Shown: in pieces, positions 33,460-43,559 of the stretch
Numbering within the stretch: the stretch's first letter is position 1
How the letters are laid out: each line of letters starts with the position of its first letter
Source of the DNA: Yersinia proxima
Lineage (GTDB): Bacteria > Pseudomonadota > Gammaproteobacteria > Enterobacterales > Enterobacteriaceae
Reading direction: 5' to 3'
Assembly (NCBI RefSeq): GCF_902170785.1
Contig: NZ_CABHYG010000011.1
Location: 248,001 to 312,000, forward strand
Length of the DNA: 64,000 bases
The notes under the pieces: model-generated
Seen by the model: the letters and a program-made list of their open reading frames with translations, nothing else
Told to the model about the DNA's origin: nothing
Database searches by the model: none
Translations under genes and position numbers: made by a program

Positions 33460-33485
33460 TTTATATTCCCAAAGGGCCATATAAA
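33460..33485 (+). terminator. Hairpin after the small secreted gene
   Basis: TTTATAT-TCCC-aaa-GGG-cc-ATATAAA forms a stem 4 bp after the stop codon. There is no T run, so its role as terminator is only possible. Confidence 0.4.
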
Positions 33486-33494
33486 TTCAGACTG

Positions 33495-33609
33495 CTGACA
33501 AAGTCAAATGAAGGGGAATCGCGCCGTTGGGGCCGTAACGGTGTAAGCCGTCGGAGTGCCCCGAGGTGCGGTAAACCCTTCACTCACTGAATTATCAATC
33601 GCTTTGTCA
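33495..33609. repeat. Palindromic repeat, YPAL-like, copy 2 (upstream of ygiQ)
   Basis: Terminal inverted repeat TGACAAAG (33496-33503) and CTTTGTCA (33602-33609), GC-rich centre CCGTTGGGGCCGTAACGG and AAGCCGTCGGAGTGCCC. It matches the reverse complement of 16797-16901. The remaining part of the 361-bp spacer up to ygiQ shows no recognised signal. Confidence 0.7.
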
Positions 33610-33817
33610 TTAACCTCACATAAATGGTGCACCTTTTGGGACAGCGGCGAACGCAGTTACTGATTGACGCATCAAAAAATTGTTTTTCTCATGCAGTAAA
33701 AAACTAAAAGCTGTCTATATCCTTCCTCTTTCCGTGGATAAATGCGTATAATCGCCGCCCGGTGATGATTTCTTAACCCGAACCACCTCAACTTTCCCCA
33801 ATTCAAAGAGTATTGCC

Positions 33818-36121
33818 ATGAGTACCAGCCTGATCCAGCCAGAGCGTGACCTGTTTTCTTATCAGCCATATTGGGCTGAATGCTATGGCACTGCGCCATT
33901 TTTACCGATGTCTCGCGCAGAAATGGACATATTAGGCTGGGATAGCTGCGACATTATTGTTATCACCGGCGATGCTTATGTTGACCACCCCAGTTTTGGC
34001 ATGGCTATCATTGGCCGCATGTTGGAGGCTCAGGGCTTCCGTGTGGGAATCATTGCTCAGCCTGATTGGACCAATAAAAACGATTTCATGCGATTGGGGG
34101 AGCCGAATCTATTCTTCGGGGTCACGGCGGGTAATATGGATTCGATGATCAACCGCTATACCGCTGATCGCAAGTTACGCCATGACGATGCTTATACGCC
34201 AGATAATCAAAGTGGTAAGCGGCCAGACCGCGCCACATTAGTGTATAGCCAGCGCTGTAAAGAGGCCTATAGCCATGTGCCGGTTTTGCTTGGCGGGATC
34301 GAAGCCAGCTTGCGTCGTATTGCCCATTATGATTATTGGTCGGATACTGTGCGCCGCTCGGTTATTGTCGATGCCAAAGCCGATATGCTGGTGTACGGCA
34401 ATGGTGAACGGCCTCTGGTTGAAGTCGCACATCGCTTGGCGGCGGGTGAGAAGATTGCGGATATTCAGGATGTCCGTAACACCGTTGTGATGCGCAAAAC
34501 GGCATTGCCGGGCTGGAGTGGTGTGGATTCTACCCGGCTGGATAAACCGGGCCGTATCGAAGCGATTCCTAACCCTTATGGCGATGATTTACCCTGTGCA
34601 ACAGACAGCGTACCCGAGCCGGAAGCCAAACCTATTACTGTGCGGGCTGCCAAACCTAAGCCCTGGGAAAAGACCTATGTCTTGCTGCCCTCTTATGAAA
34701 AAGTGAAAGCAGACAAAGTGCTGTATGCCCATACCTCGCGGATTTTACATCATGAAACCAACCCCGGTTGTGCCCGGGCTTTGATGCAAAAACATGGCGA
34801 CCGCTATATCTGGATTAATCCGCCGGCAATCCCGCTCAGTACCGAAGAAATGGACAGCGTTTTTGCCCTGCCTTACCAACGTGTGCCGCATCCCTCTTAT
34901 GGGAAATCGCCGATCCCGGCTTACGATATGATTCGTTTCTCGATTAATATCATGCGTGGCTGCTATGGTGGTTGCTCGTTCTGTTCAATTACCGAACATG
35001 AAGGGCGCATTATCCAGAGCCGCTCTGAAGATTCCATCATTCGTGAAATAGAAGAAATTCGCGATAAAGTTCCTGGTTTTACCGGCATTATCTCTGATCT
35101 GGGTGGCCCGACAGCCAACATGTATATGCTGCGTTGCCAGTCGCCGCGAGCCGAGCAAACATGCCGCCGCGCATCCTGCGTTTATCCTGAAATCTGCCAG
35201 CACATGGACACTAACCATGAGCCGACCATTTCTCTGTATCGGCGAGCGCGTGATTTGAAAGGGATTAAAAAAATCCTGATTGCCTCCGGCGTCCGCTATG
35301 ATTTGGCAGTGGAAGACCCTCGTTATATCAAAGAATTAGCCAGCCACCATGTGGGCGGTTACCTGAAAATAGCCCCGGAGCACACTGAAGAAGGGCCACT
35401 TTCAAAAATGATGAAACCGGGGATGGGCAGCTATCAGCGCTTTAAAGAGCTGTTTGATACCTATTCCAGGCAGGCGGGTAAAGAGCAATATTTGATTCCG
35501 TATTTCATCTCGGCTCATCCGGGAACCGAAGATAAAGATATGGTCAATTTGGCGCTTTGGTTGAAGAAAAACCGCTTCCGTTTGGATCAAGTGCAGAACT
35601 TCTATCCATCACCGTTGGCTAACTCCACCACCATGTATTACACCGGCAAGAATCCGCTGAGTAAAGTGGACTACAAGAGTGAGGATGTGGTGGTGCCGAA
35701 AGGCGATCGTCAGCGTCGGTTGCATAAGGCATTGCTGCGTTATCATGATCCTGCCAATTGGACGATGATCCGCACGGCTTTAGAAGAGATGGGGTTACAG
35801 CATTTGATTGGTAGCCGCCGTGAATGTTTGGTTCCTGCACCTACACTGGAAGAGCAGCGTGAAGCACGTCGGGCGTATCGTCAGCATACGCCAGCGCTGA
35901 CCAAGCACACCTCGATCACGCGTCAGCGACAGCCGGGTAACCGAACAAATGGTGCTCCAGCAGGTAAGGCTCCTGCGAGTAAAGCACCTTCGGGCAAAAC
36001 TGCACAGACAACGACGGGCAGTTCAGCGCCGAAGACGACAGGCAACAAAACCGGCGCAAACAGAGCGCCGGTGAATAAACCCTCCGTTGGTGCAGGCAGA
36101 GGGAAAGCCAGGCATCACTAA
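33818..36121 (+). CDS. ygiQ: Radical SAM protein YgiQ (UPF0313)
   Basis: 767 residues. An N-terminal B12-binding-like domain ([20 protein letters not shown], ~46-65) precedes a radical-SAM domain with the Cx3Cx2C cluster motif [17 protein letters not shown] (~380-396). C-terminal to ~690 the chain is low complexity and basic ([20 protein letters not shown]). Length and motifs match E. coli YgiQ, whose reaction is not established. Convergent with dkgA, with only 9 bp between the stops. Confidence 0.92.
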   Translation: MSTSLIQPERDLFSYQPYWAECYGTAPFLPMSRAEMDILGWDSCDIIVITGDAYVDHPSFGMAIIGRMLEAQGFRVGIIAQPDWTNKNDFMRLGEPNLFFGVTAGNMDSMINRYTADRKLRHDDAYTPDNQSGKRPDRATLVYSQRCKEAYSHVPVLLGGIEASLRRIAHYDYWSDTVRRSVIVDAKADMLVYGNGERPLVEVAHRLAAGEKIADIQDVRNTVVMRKTALPGWSGVDSTRLDKPGRIEAIPNPYGDDLPCATDSVPEPEAKPITVRAAKPKPWEKTYVLLPSYEKVKADKVLYAHTSRILHHETNPGCARALMQKHGDRYIWINPPAIPLSTEEMDSVFALPYQRVPHPSYGKSPIPAYDMIRFSINIMRGCYGGCSFCSITEHEGRIIQSRSEDSIIREIEEIRDKVPGFTGIISDLGGPTANMYMLRCQSPRAEQTCRRASCVYPEICQHMDTNHEPTISLYRRARDLKGIKKILIASGVRYDLAVEDPRYIKELASHHVGGYLKIAPEHTEEGPLSKMMKPGMGSYQRFKELFDTYSRQAGKEQYLIPYFISAHPGTEDKDMVNLALWLKKNRFRLDQVQNFYPSPLANSTTMYYTGKNPLSKVDYKSEDVVVPKGDRQRRLHKALLRYHDPANWTMIRTALEEMGLQHLIGSRRECLVPAPTLEEQREARRAYRQHTPALTKHTSITRQRQPGNRTNGAPAGKAPASKAPSGKTAQTTTGSSAPKTTGNKTGANRAPVNKPSVGAGRGKARHH

Positions 36122-36130
36122 GCATGTAAA

Positions 36131-36964
36131 CTAGCGGTCAGATCCGAAGACATCCGGGTCTGGCCCTAGCCGTTTGCCGCTATCCAATTTCGAAATTGCC
36201 GTCAGTTCATCTTTGTGCAATTTAAAATCAAATACTTCAAAGTTCTCTCTGATACGCGCAGGTGTCACCGATTTTGGAATCACAATCAACCCGCTGTCCA
36301 GATGCCAACGGATCACTATCTGTGCTGGTGTTTTGCTGTATTTCTGCGCTAATTGACGGATAACTGCCTGATCAAAAACACCATCGCCACCTTGGGCCAG
36401 CGGGCTCCAGGATTCTGTCGCAATATGATGCGTGGCATTCCATGCATGGATTTGCCGTTGCTGTAGTAAGGGGTGTAGCTCAATCTGATTGACGGCAGGC
36501 GCAACGCCAGTTTCATCAATTAGCCGCTGTAGGTGGGGGATATTAAAGTTACAAACGCCAATACTGCGGATCAACCCTTGCTCTTTCAATGCGATCAGCT
36601 CGCGCCAGGCACTGACATAGCGATCTTGTGTTGGATCAGGCCAGTGGATCAGATAGAGATCCACATAATCGAGCTGAAGTTTTTTCAGACTCTCTTCCAG
36701 TGCTTGCTGCGGATTATCTTGATCGCTATTCCACAGCTTGGTGGTAATAAATAGTTTATCACGGGCGACATGTGCTGATTTCAGTGCCTCACCAACACCC
36801 TCTTCATTTTTATAAATAGCCGCAGTATCGATTGATCGATAGCCGACTTCCAGCGCCTTGCTGACAGCAAGTTGTGTTTCTTCAATACTTGCTTGCCAAA
36901 CGCCAAGGCCGAGTTGTGGCATCAGATTTCCATCGTGCAATTTGATAATGGGTTGCGTCGCCAT
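36131..36964 (-). CDS. dkgA: Aldo/keto reductase, 2,5-diketo-D-gluconate reductase A type
   Basis: NADPH-dependent TIM-barrel reductase; the E. coli homologue reduces 2,5-diketogluconate and methylglyoxal. The 277 residues carry the catalytic tetrad regions: D and Y in RSIDTAAIYKNEEGVG (~43-58), K in LFITTKLW and H in YLIHWPDP, plus the cofactor loop VIPKSVTPARIREN. The start is at 36964 (MATQPIIKLHDG) behind TAAGGAGATAAAT; an upstream in-frame ATG at 37000 is not family-like. Downstream of yqhD as in E. coli, with an ERIC-derived hairpin between. Confidence 0.94.
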   Translation of the reverse strand: MATQPIIKLHDGNLMPQLGLGVWQASIEETQLAVSKALEVGYRSIDTAAIYKNEEGVGEALKSAHVARDKLFITTKLWNSDQDNPQQALEESLKKLQLDYVDLYLIHWPDPTQDRYVSAWRELIALKEQGLIRSIGVCNFNIPHLQRLIDETGVAPAVNQIELHPLLQQRQIHAWNATHHIATESWSPLAQGGDGVFDQAVIRQLAQKYSKTPAQIVIRWHLDSGLIVIPKSVTPARIRENFEVFDFKLHKDELTAISKLDSGKRLGPDPDVFGSDR

Positions 36965-36982
36965 ATTTATCTCCTTAGCATG

Positions 36983-37039
36983 CATACCCTTCGCATTCAC
37001 AGTTGCAGGGAGGTCTGCAACTGTGATGTCTTAGGGTAG
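36983..37039. repeat. Internally deleted ERIC-type repeat in the yqhD-dkgA spacer
   Basis: The 57-bp element has ERIC-like ends (CATACCCTTCGCATTC and ATGTCTTAGGGTA) and no central ERIC core. What remains is a near-perfect hairpin: TCACAGTTGCAG (36997-37008), ggaggt, CTGCAACTGTGA (37015-37026). On the message it lies 19 bases before the dkgA start. The rest of the 215-bp spacer up to yqhD shows nothing else. Confidence 0.7.
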
Positions 37040-37179
37040 TGATTGGGCTGTATCAGCCTGAAGCCGATGATGTAAGTTTAGTCGTGATTGCTTTGCTTAT
37101 TAGTTTCAGCAGAAATCGCTCAAAGCCAAACTGTAAAGAACAATATTCTTAGCCTCGTGACATTTCACCGGGCTATCTT

Positions 37180-38337
37180 TTAGACCGCAGCTTCGTAGAT
37201 ACGTTTGCTATCGGCTAAGGTGATATCACCGTGCTCACCAAGCGCAGTCATACCGTGCTCTTCTAGTTTTTTAATGAGATCAGGAATGGTGCTGCCATCC
37301 AGTTTGTAAGCAGACAAACGAGTTGCCACACCCATGCTTTCAAAGAAATCACGGGTCGCTTCAATGGCAGCATTAATACGTTGTTCTTCGCTACCGCCCT
37401 GCAGCCCCCAAACACGTTCTGCGTATTGCAGTAATTTGGCGCGTTTTTGCTGTTTCTTCGCCACCAACAAAGCCGGTAATACCACCGCTAATGTTTGTGC
37501 ATGATCCAGCCCGTGACGAGCGGTCAGTTCGTGGCCCAGCATATGTGTCGCCCAGTCCTGTGGGACGCCTGCACCAATCAGACCGTTTAATGCCATGGTT
37601 GCGCTCCACATGATGTTGGCACGCACATTGTAATTTTTAGGGTCGCTTAAGGCTTTTGGGCCGTCTTCAATCAGTGTTAGCAGCAAGCCCTCAGCAAAGC
37701 GATCTTGCACTTTGGCATCGACTGGGTAAGTCAAATATTGCTCGATAGTGTGAACAAAAGCATCGACTACGCCATTGGCGACCTGACGCGGTGGCAAGGT
37801 ATACGTCACCTCTGGGTCCAGCACGGCAAATAGCGGTTGTACATGAGCGGAGAAGAAATGCTGTTTATCACCTGTGCTACGACGACTAATAACCGCGCCG
37901 TTGTTAGCTTCAGAGCCGGTAGCAGGTAAGGTCAATACTGAACCCATCGGCAGAGCTTCTTTGATATCGCTGCCAGTAGTTTCCAGAATATGCCATGGGT
38001 CTTGTGGATAATTGACGGCTGCAGCGATGAATTTGGTGCCATCCAATACAGAGCCACCACCAACGGCCAGCAGGAAAGTAATTTTCTCTTTCCGGCAAAC
38101 CTCAACCGCTTTCATCAGAGTTTCATAGGTAGGATTCGGCTCAATGCCACCAAACTCGAGGAAATCAAAACCTTTCAGTGCCTGGTGAACCTGGTCGAGC
38201 ACACCATTTTGCTTAATGCTGCCGCCGCCATAGGTAATCAAAATACGTGCATTAGCAGGAATTTCTTTATTCAGTTGCGCGATTTGACCAGTTCCGAACA
38301 GCACTTTAGTTGGGGTATGAAGGGTAAAATTTTGCAT
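37180..38337 (-). CDS. yqhD: Iron/zinc alcohol dehydrogenase YqhD (NADPH aldehyde reductase)
   Basis: Reduces short-chain and toxic aldehydes using NADPH. The 385-residue group III alcohol dehydrogenase has the GGGS nucleotide loop (AVGGGSVLDGTKFIAAA, ~91-107), the LPATGSEANNGAVISR segment and the metal histidines in HMLGHELTARHGLDHAQTLA. The start MQNFTLHTPTKVLFG (38337) is the family start; a longer frame to 38367 exists. First gene of yqhD-dkgA, divergent from the regulator yqhC. Confidence 0.95.
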   Translation of the reverse strand: MQNFTLHTPTKVLFGTGQIAQLNKEIPANARILITYGGGSIKQNGVLDQVHQALKGFDFLEFGGIEPNPTYETLMKAVEVCRKEKITFLLAVGGGSVLDGTKFIAAAVNYPQDPWHILETTGSDIKEALPMGSVLTLPATGSEANNGAVISRRSTGDKQHFFSAHVQPLFAVLDPEVTYTLPPRQVANGVVDAFVHTIEQYLTYPVDAKVQDRFAEGLLLTLIEDGPKALSDPKNYNVRANIMWSATMALNGLIGAGVPQDWATHMLGHELTARHGLDHAQTLAVVLPALLVAKKQQKRAKLLQYAERVWGLQGGSEEQRINAAIEATRDFFESMGVATRLSAYKLDGSTIPDLIKKLEEHGMTALGEHGDITLADSKRIYEAAV

Positions 38338-38569
38338 GATTTTTTTCCAGCGTTGGGTAATGAACAATAAGAACTAAAAGATTAGCTTATGGCGCAAGCG
38401 TTATTTGCCGCCGTATCAGTGATAGCCATTGTCGGTAACTTGATGCCATACCTCAATGCACATTTCTGCCTTGCTCTTGCCTATTTCTACAAAAGACTGT
38501 AGAAAACACGCAAAATACTGCACAATTTATGTCAGATCGTTTCAGATAGCAGAAGCAGGCGAGGGCGCA

Positions 38570-39463
38570 ATGGTTGAGGTTACTGATATCCAGGCACAGA
38601 TGGCCGGGATGATTGCAAGTTTGGCTCAAGGCAATGGTTTAACCCCCAGTGCGGTGCCAAAAGTAAAAATTCTGTACTCCACCGTGCATCAACCGCGCAC
38701 GCCAGTGATGTATACCCCGAGTGTGGTTATTATTTTTCAGGGCCATAAAGTAGGCTATCTGGGTAGCAAGGTGTTTCAGTACGATCCGAAGAACTACCTG
38801 ATTCTGACAGTACCGTTGCCGTTTGAATGTGAAACCTTCGCCAGCCCGGAAGTGCCGTTGGCCGGTATTTCCATTCATATAGACAGCCAGATGTTACAAG
38901 ACTTGATTATAGATATCGGTGATGACGAGCTAGACAAGCCTTTCGGCAATACCTCTGGCGTGAATTCATCGGCACTGACTGAAGAGATGCTATGCGCCAC
39001 CGAGCGGCTACTGGATGTAATGTCTAATCCCCGTGATGCCAGAGTGCTTGGCCCACAAATCGTGCGAGAAATTATCTACTACGTGTTATGTGGTCAGTGT
39101 GGTGGGGCACTGCAGGCATTAGTTAATCGCCACGGTCATTTCAATCAAATTACCAAGACATTGCGGCGGATCGAAAATCAGTTTGCAGATAACTTGAATG
39201 TCGAACAATTAGCCGCAGATGTGAATATGAGCATCTCGGCGTTTCATCACAATTTCAAAGCAGTGACGAATACCTCTCCGTTGCAGTACTTGAAATCTTA
39301 CCGCTTGCACCGTGCGCGCATGATGATATTGCACGATGGGTTAAAGGCCAGCACCGCTGCAAATAAGGTGGGATACGAGAGTGCTTCGCAATTTAGCCGC
39401 GAGTTTAAACGCTATTTTGGCCTCACGCCGAGTGAGGAAGTTGCCAAACTACGTACTAACTGA
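38570..39463 (+). CDS. yqhC: AraC-family regulator YqhC
   Basis: Activator of yqhD-dkgA in E. coli, answering reactive aldehydes. 297 residues from the ATG at 38570: an N-terminal AraC-type sensor domain (~30-180) and a C-terminal double helix-turn-helix ([20 protein letters not shown], then [20 protein letters not shown], ~205-290). The frame is open to 38456, so the N-terminus is not certain. Transcribed away from yqhD across a 232-bp spacer, in which its operator should lie. Confidence 0.9.
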   Translation: MVEVTDIQAQMAGMIASLAQGNGLTPSAVPKVKILYSTVHQPRTPVMYTPSVVIIFQGHKVGYLGSKVFQYDPKNYLILTVPLPFECETFASPEVPLAGISIHIDSQMLQDLIIDIGDDELDKPFGNTSGVNSSALTEEMLCATERLLDVMSNPRDARVLGPQIVREIIYYVLCGQCGGALQALVNRHGHFNQITKTLRRIENQFADNLNVEQLAADVNMSISAFHHNFKAVTNTSPLQYLKSYRLHRARMMILHDGLKASTAANKVGYESASQFSREFKRYFGLTPSEEVAKLRTN

Positions 39464-39478
39464 GGTGATATCTACACA

Positions 39479-39501
39479 AAACGGCGCACTGAGCGCCGTT
39501 T
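39479..39501. terminator. Bidirectional terminator yqhC / yghB
   Basis: AAACGGCGC-actga-GCGCCGTTT is a perfect 9-bp stem between the convergent stops, with a short T run on each strand (TTTAACTG; TTTTGTG on minus). Confidence 0.75.
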
Positions 39502-39521
39502 AACTGTTCGAGCGGAAAAGA

Positions 39522-40184
39522 TTACTCAGTCACACTTTTACGTTTACACCAGACCAATACCAGCGTGCCAACCAACCCCACCAGTAACAAGACAATCGGC
39601 AAAATCATCAATGCTGTCATGACTTGATTTTCATAGTGCTTAACCAGTGGAATATGGCTAAGTGCAAAACCTAGCCCCACGACACTCCCCACCCATAGCA
39701 GCCCACTGAGCCAGTTAAAGAACTGAAAACGTGTGCTGTTTAAGCCGGAAATACCTGCCAGAGTCGGCAATAAAGTCCGCACAAAAGCCAGGAATCGGCC
39801 AATAATCAGTGCCGCCAAACCGTGGCGCACAAACAGGTTATGGGCGCGTTGACGATAATGAACCGGCAGCTGTAACAGCCACCTTTTTACTACTTTGGTA
39901 TCTCCCAACCACAACCCTTGCAGGTAACTCAGCCAACAACCCAAGCTGGCCGCGGCGGTCAGAATTATCATGGTGGGTAAGAACCCCATGACACCTTTGG
40001 CAATTAATGCACCCGCCAATAGCAACAAGCTATCACCGGGGAGGAAAGAAGCCGGTAGCAAACCATTTTCTAAAAAGAGGGTGGTAAAGAGTATGCCGTA
40101 AATAACCCAAATCACATTCGGGTCGGCAAGTTTACTAAAATCCTGCTGCCATAAGGCATGAAGGATTTCGCGTAATACATCCAT
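39522..40184 (-). CDS. yghB: DedA-family inner-membrane protein YghB
   Basis: 220 residues, four to five membrane spans, SNARE-associated/DedA domain with [20 protein letters not shown] (~45-64) and the [19 protein letters not shown] signature (~139-157). DedA proteins are needed for membrane potential and lipid carrier turnover; YghB and YqjA are redundant in E. coli. Placed between yqhC and metC as in E. coli. About 200 bp upstream of it hold no other gene. Confidence 0.93.
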   Translation of the reverse strand: MDVLREILHALWQQDFSKLADPNVIWVIYGILFTTLFLENGLLPASFLPGDSLLLLAGALIAKGVMGFLPTMIILTAAASLGCWLSYLQGLWLGDTKVVKRWLLQLPVHYRQRAHNLFVRHGLAALIIGRFLAFVRTLLPTLAGISGLNSTRFQFFNWLSGLLWVGSVVGLGFALSHIPLVKHYENQVMTALMILPIVLLLVGLVGTLVLVWCKRKSVTE

Positions 40185-40390
40185 TTCTGTTCCTGTTTGC
40201 CTATCGTGTGAGGATATTGTTGTGAGGTTTTACCTAGTGTATCCGTAATGGCGCTGATCCACATTGATCTTATCCTCAATAACCAAATTTTTGAGGGTAT
40301 ATATACGTGCTGTTGATACTATTTGTGTAAGAGAGGATTAATGCGCAGGTATTCTCACCGCGCATTAACAAACCCTATCACTCAGAAATT

Positions 40391-41602
40391 TTACTGCGTA
40401 GCTTTGATGCGCTCAAACCCAGCGGTTAAATCGTCCTGCAAATCTTGCACATTTTCCAGCCCAATATGTAGACGGAACAATGTACCTTTGATTCCCTCAC
40501 ATTCGTATCTGCGGATTGCCCGGATATCCTTGGGTTGATAACCCAGAATCAAGGACTCAAATCCACCCCATGAGAAAGCCATACTGAAATGGGTAAAGTG
40601 GTCGAGATAGGCCTCTAGCTGTTGCTGAGTGAGCTCTTCTTTTAATTCAAAAGAAAACAGGCCATTGCAGCCGGTAAAATCTCGTTTGTAGAATTCATGC
40701 CCTTTACAGCCAGGCAGTGCGGGGTGATAAACCGCAGCAACTTCCGGACGCTGTGCCAGCCAGTTGGCGATTTCAATACTGTTTTTTTCGTGCTGTTTTA
40801 AGCGTACACCCAGAGTACGTAGGCCTCGGCTGGCAAGATAAGCAGTATCGGCATCTACCATTTGCCCCATTAGGTATGAGTCTTCCCGCAGTTGCTCCCA
40901 ACAACGTGCATTGGCAACAGCAATTCCCAGCATGGCATCGGAATGACCAATAATGTATTTAGTACCTGATTGGATGGAGATATCAATATCAAAATCCAAT
41001 GCTTTAAACAGCACCCCAGCCGCCCATGTGTTGTCCATCATGATAATCATTTCAGGAGCAACCGCGCGGATGGCTTTCACTATGGCGGGGATATCTTGCA
41101 CTTCCATGGTGATGGAACCCGGTGATTCAAGGAAAACTACTTTGGTTTCCGGTGTGATTAGCGAAGCTATTTCCGCGCCTATCATGGGGTCGAAATAAGT
41201 AGTGGCGATATTCATGCGCGATAAGATTTTATCGCAAAAACTTTGCGCCGGTTCATAGGCTGAGCCGGTCATCAACACGTGATCGCCTGTGGAAACAAAT
41301 GACAAGATGGCATTGCTGATGGCAGCGGCACCGCAAGGATAAAGCACACAACCCGCGCCGCCTTCGAGTTCGGTCATCGCTTCTTGCAAGGAGAAGTGGG
41401 TAAGCGTGCCTCTGCGGCCATAGAATAATTCACCATTGCCGCGATTAATCGTGGCATGCTTTTTCGCTTTCACCGAGTCGAAAACCAGAGAAGATGCCCG
41501 CTGAATTACGGTATTGACCGAGCCTTGGGTGAATTTCTTACTTCTGCCCGCGCTAACTAAGGTTGTTTCCAGTTTTTCTGTTGTAGGTTTATTTGCAGAC
41601 AT
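40391..41602 (-). CDS. metC: Cystathionine beta-lyase MetC
   Basis: PLP enzyme converting cystathionine to homocysteine, pyruvate and ammonia in methionine synthesis. The 403 residues show [20 protein letters not shown] (~63-82), the [16 protein letters not shown] motif and the PLP lysine in [16 protein letters not shown] (~215-230). The N-terminus [20 protein letters not shown] is a little longer than in E. coli; in-frame starts further up (to 41656) are less likely. Divergent from exbB, the usual arrangement. Confidence 0.95.
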   Translation of the reverse strand: MSANKPTTEKLETTLVSAGRSKKFTQGSVNTVIQRASSLVFDSVKAKKHATINRGNGELFYGRRGTLTHFSLQEAMTELEGGAGCVLYPCGAAAISNAILSFVSTGDHVLMTGSAYEPAQSFCDKILSRMNIATTYFDPMIGAEIASLITPETKVVFLESPGSITMEVQDIPAIVKAIRAVAPEMIIMMDNTWAAGVLFKALDFDIDISIQSGTKYIIGHSDAMLGIAVANARCWEQLREDSYLMGQMVDADTAYLASRGLRTLGVRLKQHEKNSIEIANWLAQRPEVAAVYHPALPGCKGHEFYKRDFTGCNGLFSFELKEELTQQQLEAYLDHFTHFSMAFSWGGFESLILGYQPKDIRAIRRYECEGIKGTLFRLHIGLENVQDLQDDLTAGFERIKATQ

Positions 41603-42083
41603 GTTGCGTTGCCACCTTCTTATCAGCGTGCCCATTATTCTATGGTCAGCATTCATTATAGGGATGTATTTATTCCTTACGTTAGCATGATGATTGTGGT
41701 GTGAGAGCAGCTTTTAGCATGAAAAAAACTCAATAGGGCGACTCGCTGTTTTCTGGTGGTTTGCGATGGAAAAATGTTGTGTAAGTAGCGAAATAGGGAA
41801 TTTATTAAGGCGTCGTCGTTAGGTGATGCTTGTAGTTATGTGAGCATGCCTTATGCAGTTAATCCTCTTTCATCTTTACATAGCATGTCATTCAGTCTTT
41901 ACAGCCAGGAACGCCTATCTGTTTATCATACTGCGTAGTCCCTGATATCAGGGCAATTCTTATTTTTTCTCAAAAAATAGGCGTAAATACTAATGATAAT
42001 TACTATCAATCCCTCATTTGTTTGATATGATCAACAGCTGATTTCGTCCTTAAATTGATCTGTATATTGGGTGGAGGCACAGC
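41603..42083. promoter_or_regulatory. metC / exbB divergent control region with Fur-box-like site
   Basis: 481 bp. At about 41986-42008 TACTAATGATAATTACTATC resembles the Fur consensus (GATAATGATAATCATTATC) over most positions, as expected for iron-controlled exbBD. Just upstream CCCTG-atat-CAGGG (41940-41953) is a short palindrome followed by a T-rich stretch. TTGATATGATCAA (about 42019-42031) is another palindromic piece. No MetJ box was recognised for metC. Confidence 0.65.
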
Positions 42084-43094
42084 GTGAAAACAGCTGGCAA
42101 AAAGATTAAAGATAAATCATTCGTGCAAGGCCGAATGATGAAAGGCGCGATGGCATTATTGCTGGTGGCAGGTTTAACCGGTCATGCATTCGCCGCGCCA
42201 GGCAACAGTAGTGCAGTTGCTGCATCTGTTACAACACCAACAACGGCAACATCAACGCCACTACCTGCGCCGGAAATCACCCCAGTCGCGGCAACTCCTG
42301 CTAATGCAGACGCTGTTGCCCCAGCCACATCCGCGCCAATGGTTCAGCCACTAACGGCTCCGGCACCACAAGGGCTGGCAATGGATCTCTCGGTTTGGGG
42401 TATGTATCAACATGCCGACGTGGTGGTTAAAGGTGTAATGATCGGCCTGGTATTGGCATCTATCGTGACCTGGACCATTTTGTTCTCGAAAGGTACTGAA
42501 CTATTCCGTGCACGTCGCCGGTTGCAGCAAGAGCATGAGGTTATCGGCGCAGTCACTGATCTTGATACTGCGTCAGAGCGAGCAGCGGCTTTTTCTCCAG
42601 AGAGTATCAGCGGCCTGTTACTGCGTGAGGCGCAAAATGAGCGTCTGTTATCGGCAGAATCAAATGATAACAACGGCATTAAAGAACGTACCGCTTTCCG
42701 TTTAGAACGTCGTGTGGCTGCAATCAGCCGTCAAATGGGTAAAGGCAACGGTTTCCTGGCAACCATCGGTGCTATTTCTCCGTTTGTCGGCTTGTTTGGT
42801 ACGGTTTGGGGCATCATGAACAGCTTTATCGGTATTGCCCACTCACAAACGACCAATCTGGCAGTTGTTGCTCCAGGTATTGCAGAAGCATTGTTGGCGA
42901 CAGCTCTTGGCCTGGTTGCCGCAATTCCAGCGGTGGTTATCTATAATATTTTCGCGCGCTTGATTGGATCTTATCGTGCTCAGGTAGGGGATGTCGCCGC
43001 ACAGGTATTATTACTACTGAGCCGTGATCTTGATTTGAGCAGCAGCGCTGAAGCAAAGTCTCCTAAGCAACCTCATCAATTGCGTGCGGGGTGA
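42084..43094 (+). CDS. exbB: TonB-complex proton-channel subunit ExbB
   Basis: Pentameric inner-membrane channel that, with ExbD, drives TonB-dependent uptake. The start is a GTG at 42084 with GGAGG seven bases upstream. The 336-residue protein has an N-terminal signal-like segment (~18-38), an Ala/Pro/Thr-rich periplasmic stretch to ~95, then the MotA/TolQ/ExbB domain with three spans and ISPFVGLFGTVWGIMNSFIG (~231-250). It is about 90 residues longer than E. coli ExbB because of the N-terminal extension, a form known from other genera. Confidence 0.95.
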   Translation: MKTAGKKIKDKSFVQGRMMKGAMALLLVAGLTGHAFAAPGNSSAVAASVTTPTTATSTPLPAPEITPVAATPANADAVAPATSAPMVQPLTAPAPQGLAMDLSVWGMYQHADVVVKGVMIGLVLASIVTWTILFSKGTELFRARRRLQQEHEVIGAVTDLDTASERAAAFSPESISGLLLREAQNERLLSAESNDNNGIKERTAFRLERRVAAISRQMGKGNGFLATIGAISPFVGLFGTVWGIMNSFIGIAHSQTTNLAVVAPGIAEALLATALGLVAAIPAVVIYNIFARLIGSYRAQVGDVAAQVLLLLSRDLDLSSSAEAKSPKQPHQLRAG

Positions 43095-43097
43095 TTT

Positions 43098-43523
43098 ATG
43101 GCCATGCGGATGAACGATAACCTTGATGAAAGCGGTGAACTGCACGAAATTAACGTGACACCGTTTATTGATGTCATGTTGGTATTGCTGATTATCTTTA
43201 TGGTGGCAGCGCCATTGGCAACGGTTGATATCAAAGTGGACTTACCGGCATCTTCTGCAGTGCCACAGCCACGGCCAGAGAAACCGGTATTTCTGACAGT
43301 GAAAGCCGATAATCAGCTTTATGTCGGCGATCAACAGGTAGACCGCGACACACTGGCGGTTGCGCTGGATAAAGTGACCCAATCAAACAAAGAAACCACC
43401 ATTTTCTTCCAGGCGGATAAAGTGGTGGATTATGAAACTCTGATGAGCGTGATGGATGCACTGCGTAAATCGGGTTATCTCAAGGTTGGGTTAGTCGGTA
43501 TGGAAGCAGGCGGCGCGAAATAA
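43098..43523 (+). CDS. exbD: TonB-complex subunit ExbD
   Basis: 141 residues: short cytoplasmic tail, one membrane span with the essential aspartate (INVTPFIDVMLVLLIIFMVA; Asp at ~25) and a periplasmic domain. It starts 3 bp after exbB and belongs to the same transcript. The downstream terminator is shared with the Tad cluster arriving from the other side. Confidence 0.97.
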   Translation: MAMRMNDNLDESGELHEINVTPFIDVMLVLLIIFMVAAPLATVDIKVDLPASSAVPQPRPEKPVFLTVKADNQLYVGDQQVDRDTLAVALDKVTQSNKETTIFFQADKVVDYETLMSVMDALRKSGYLKVGLVGMEAGGAK

Positions 43524-43530
43524 TCAAAAC

Positions 43531-43555
43531 AGGCGCGGTGAATGTCGCCGCGTCT
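43531..43555. terminator. Bidirectional terminator exbD / tadG
   Basis: AGGCGCGGTGA-atg(t)-TCGCCGCGTCT pairs over 10-11 positions with two G-U pairs, with ATCTTTT on the plus strand and TGTTTTGATT on the minus strand. It separates the convergent exbBD and Tad units. Confidence 0.65.
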
Positions 43556-43559
43556 GATA

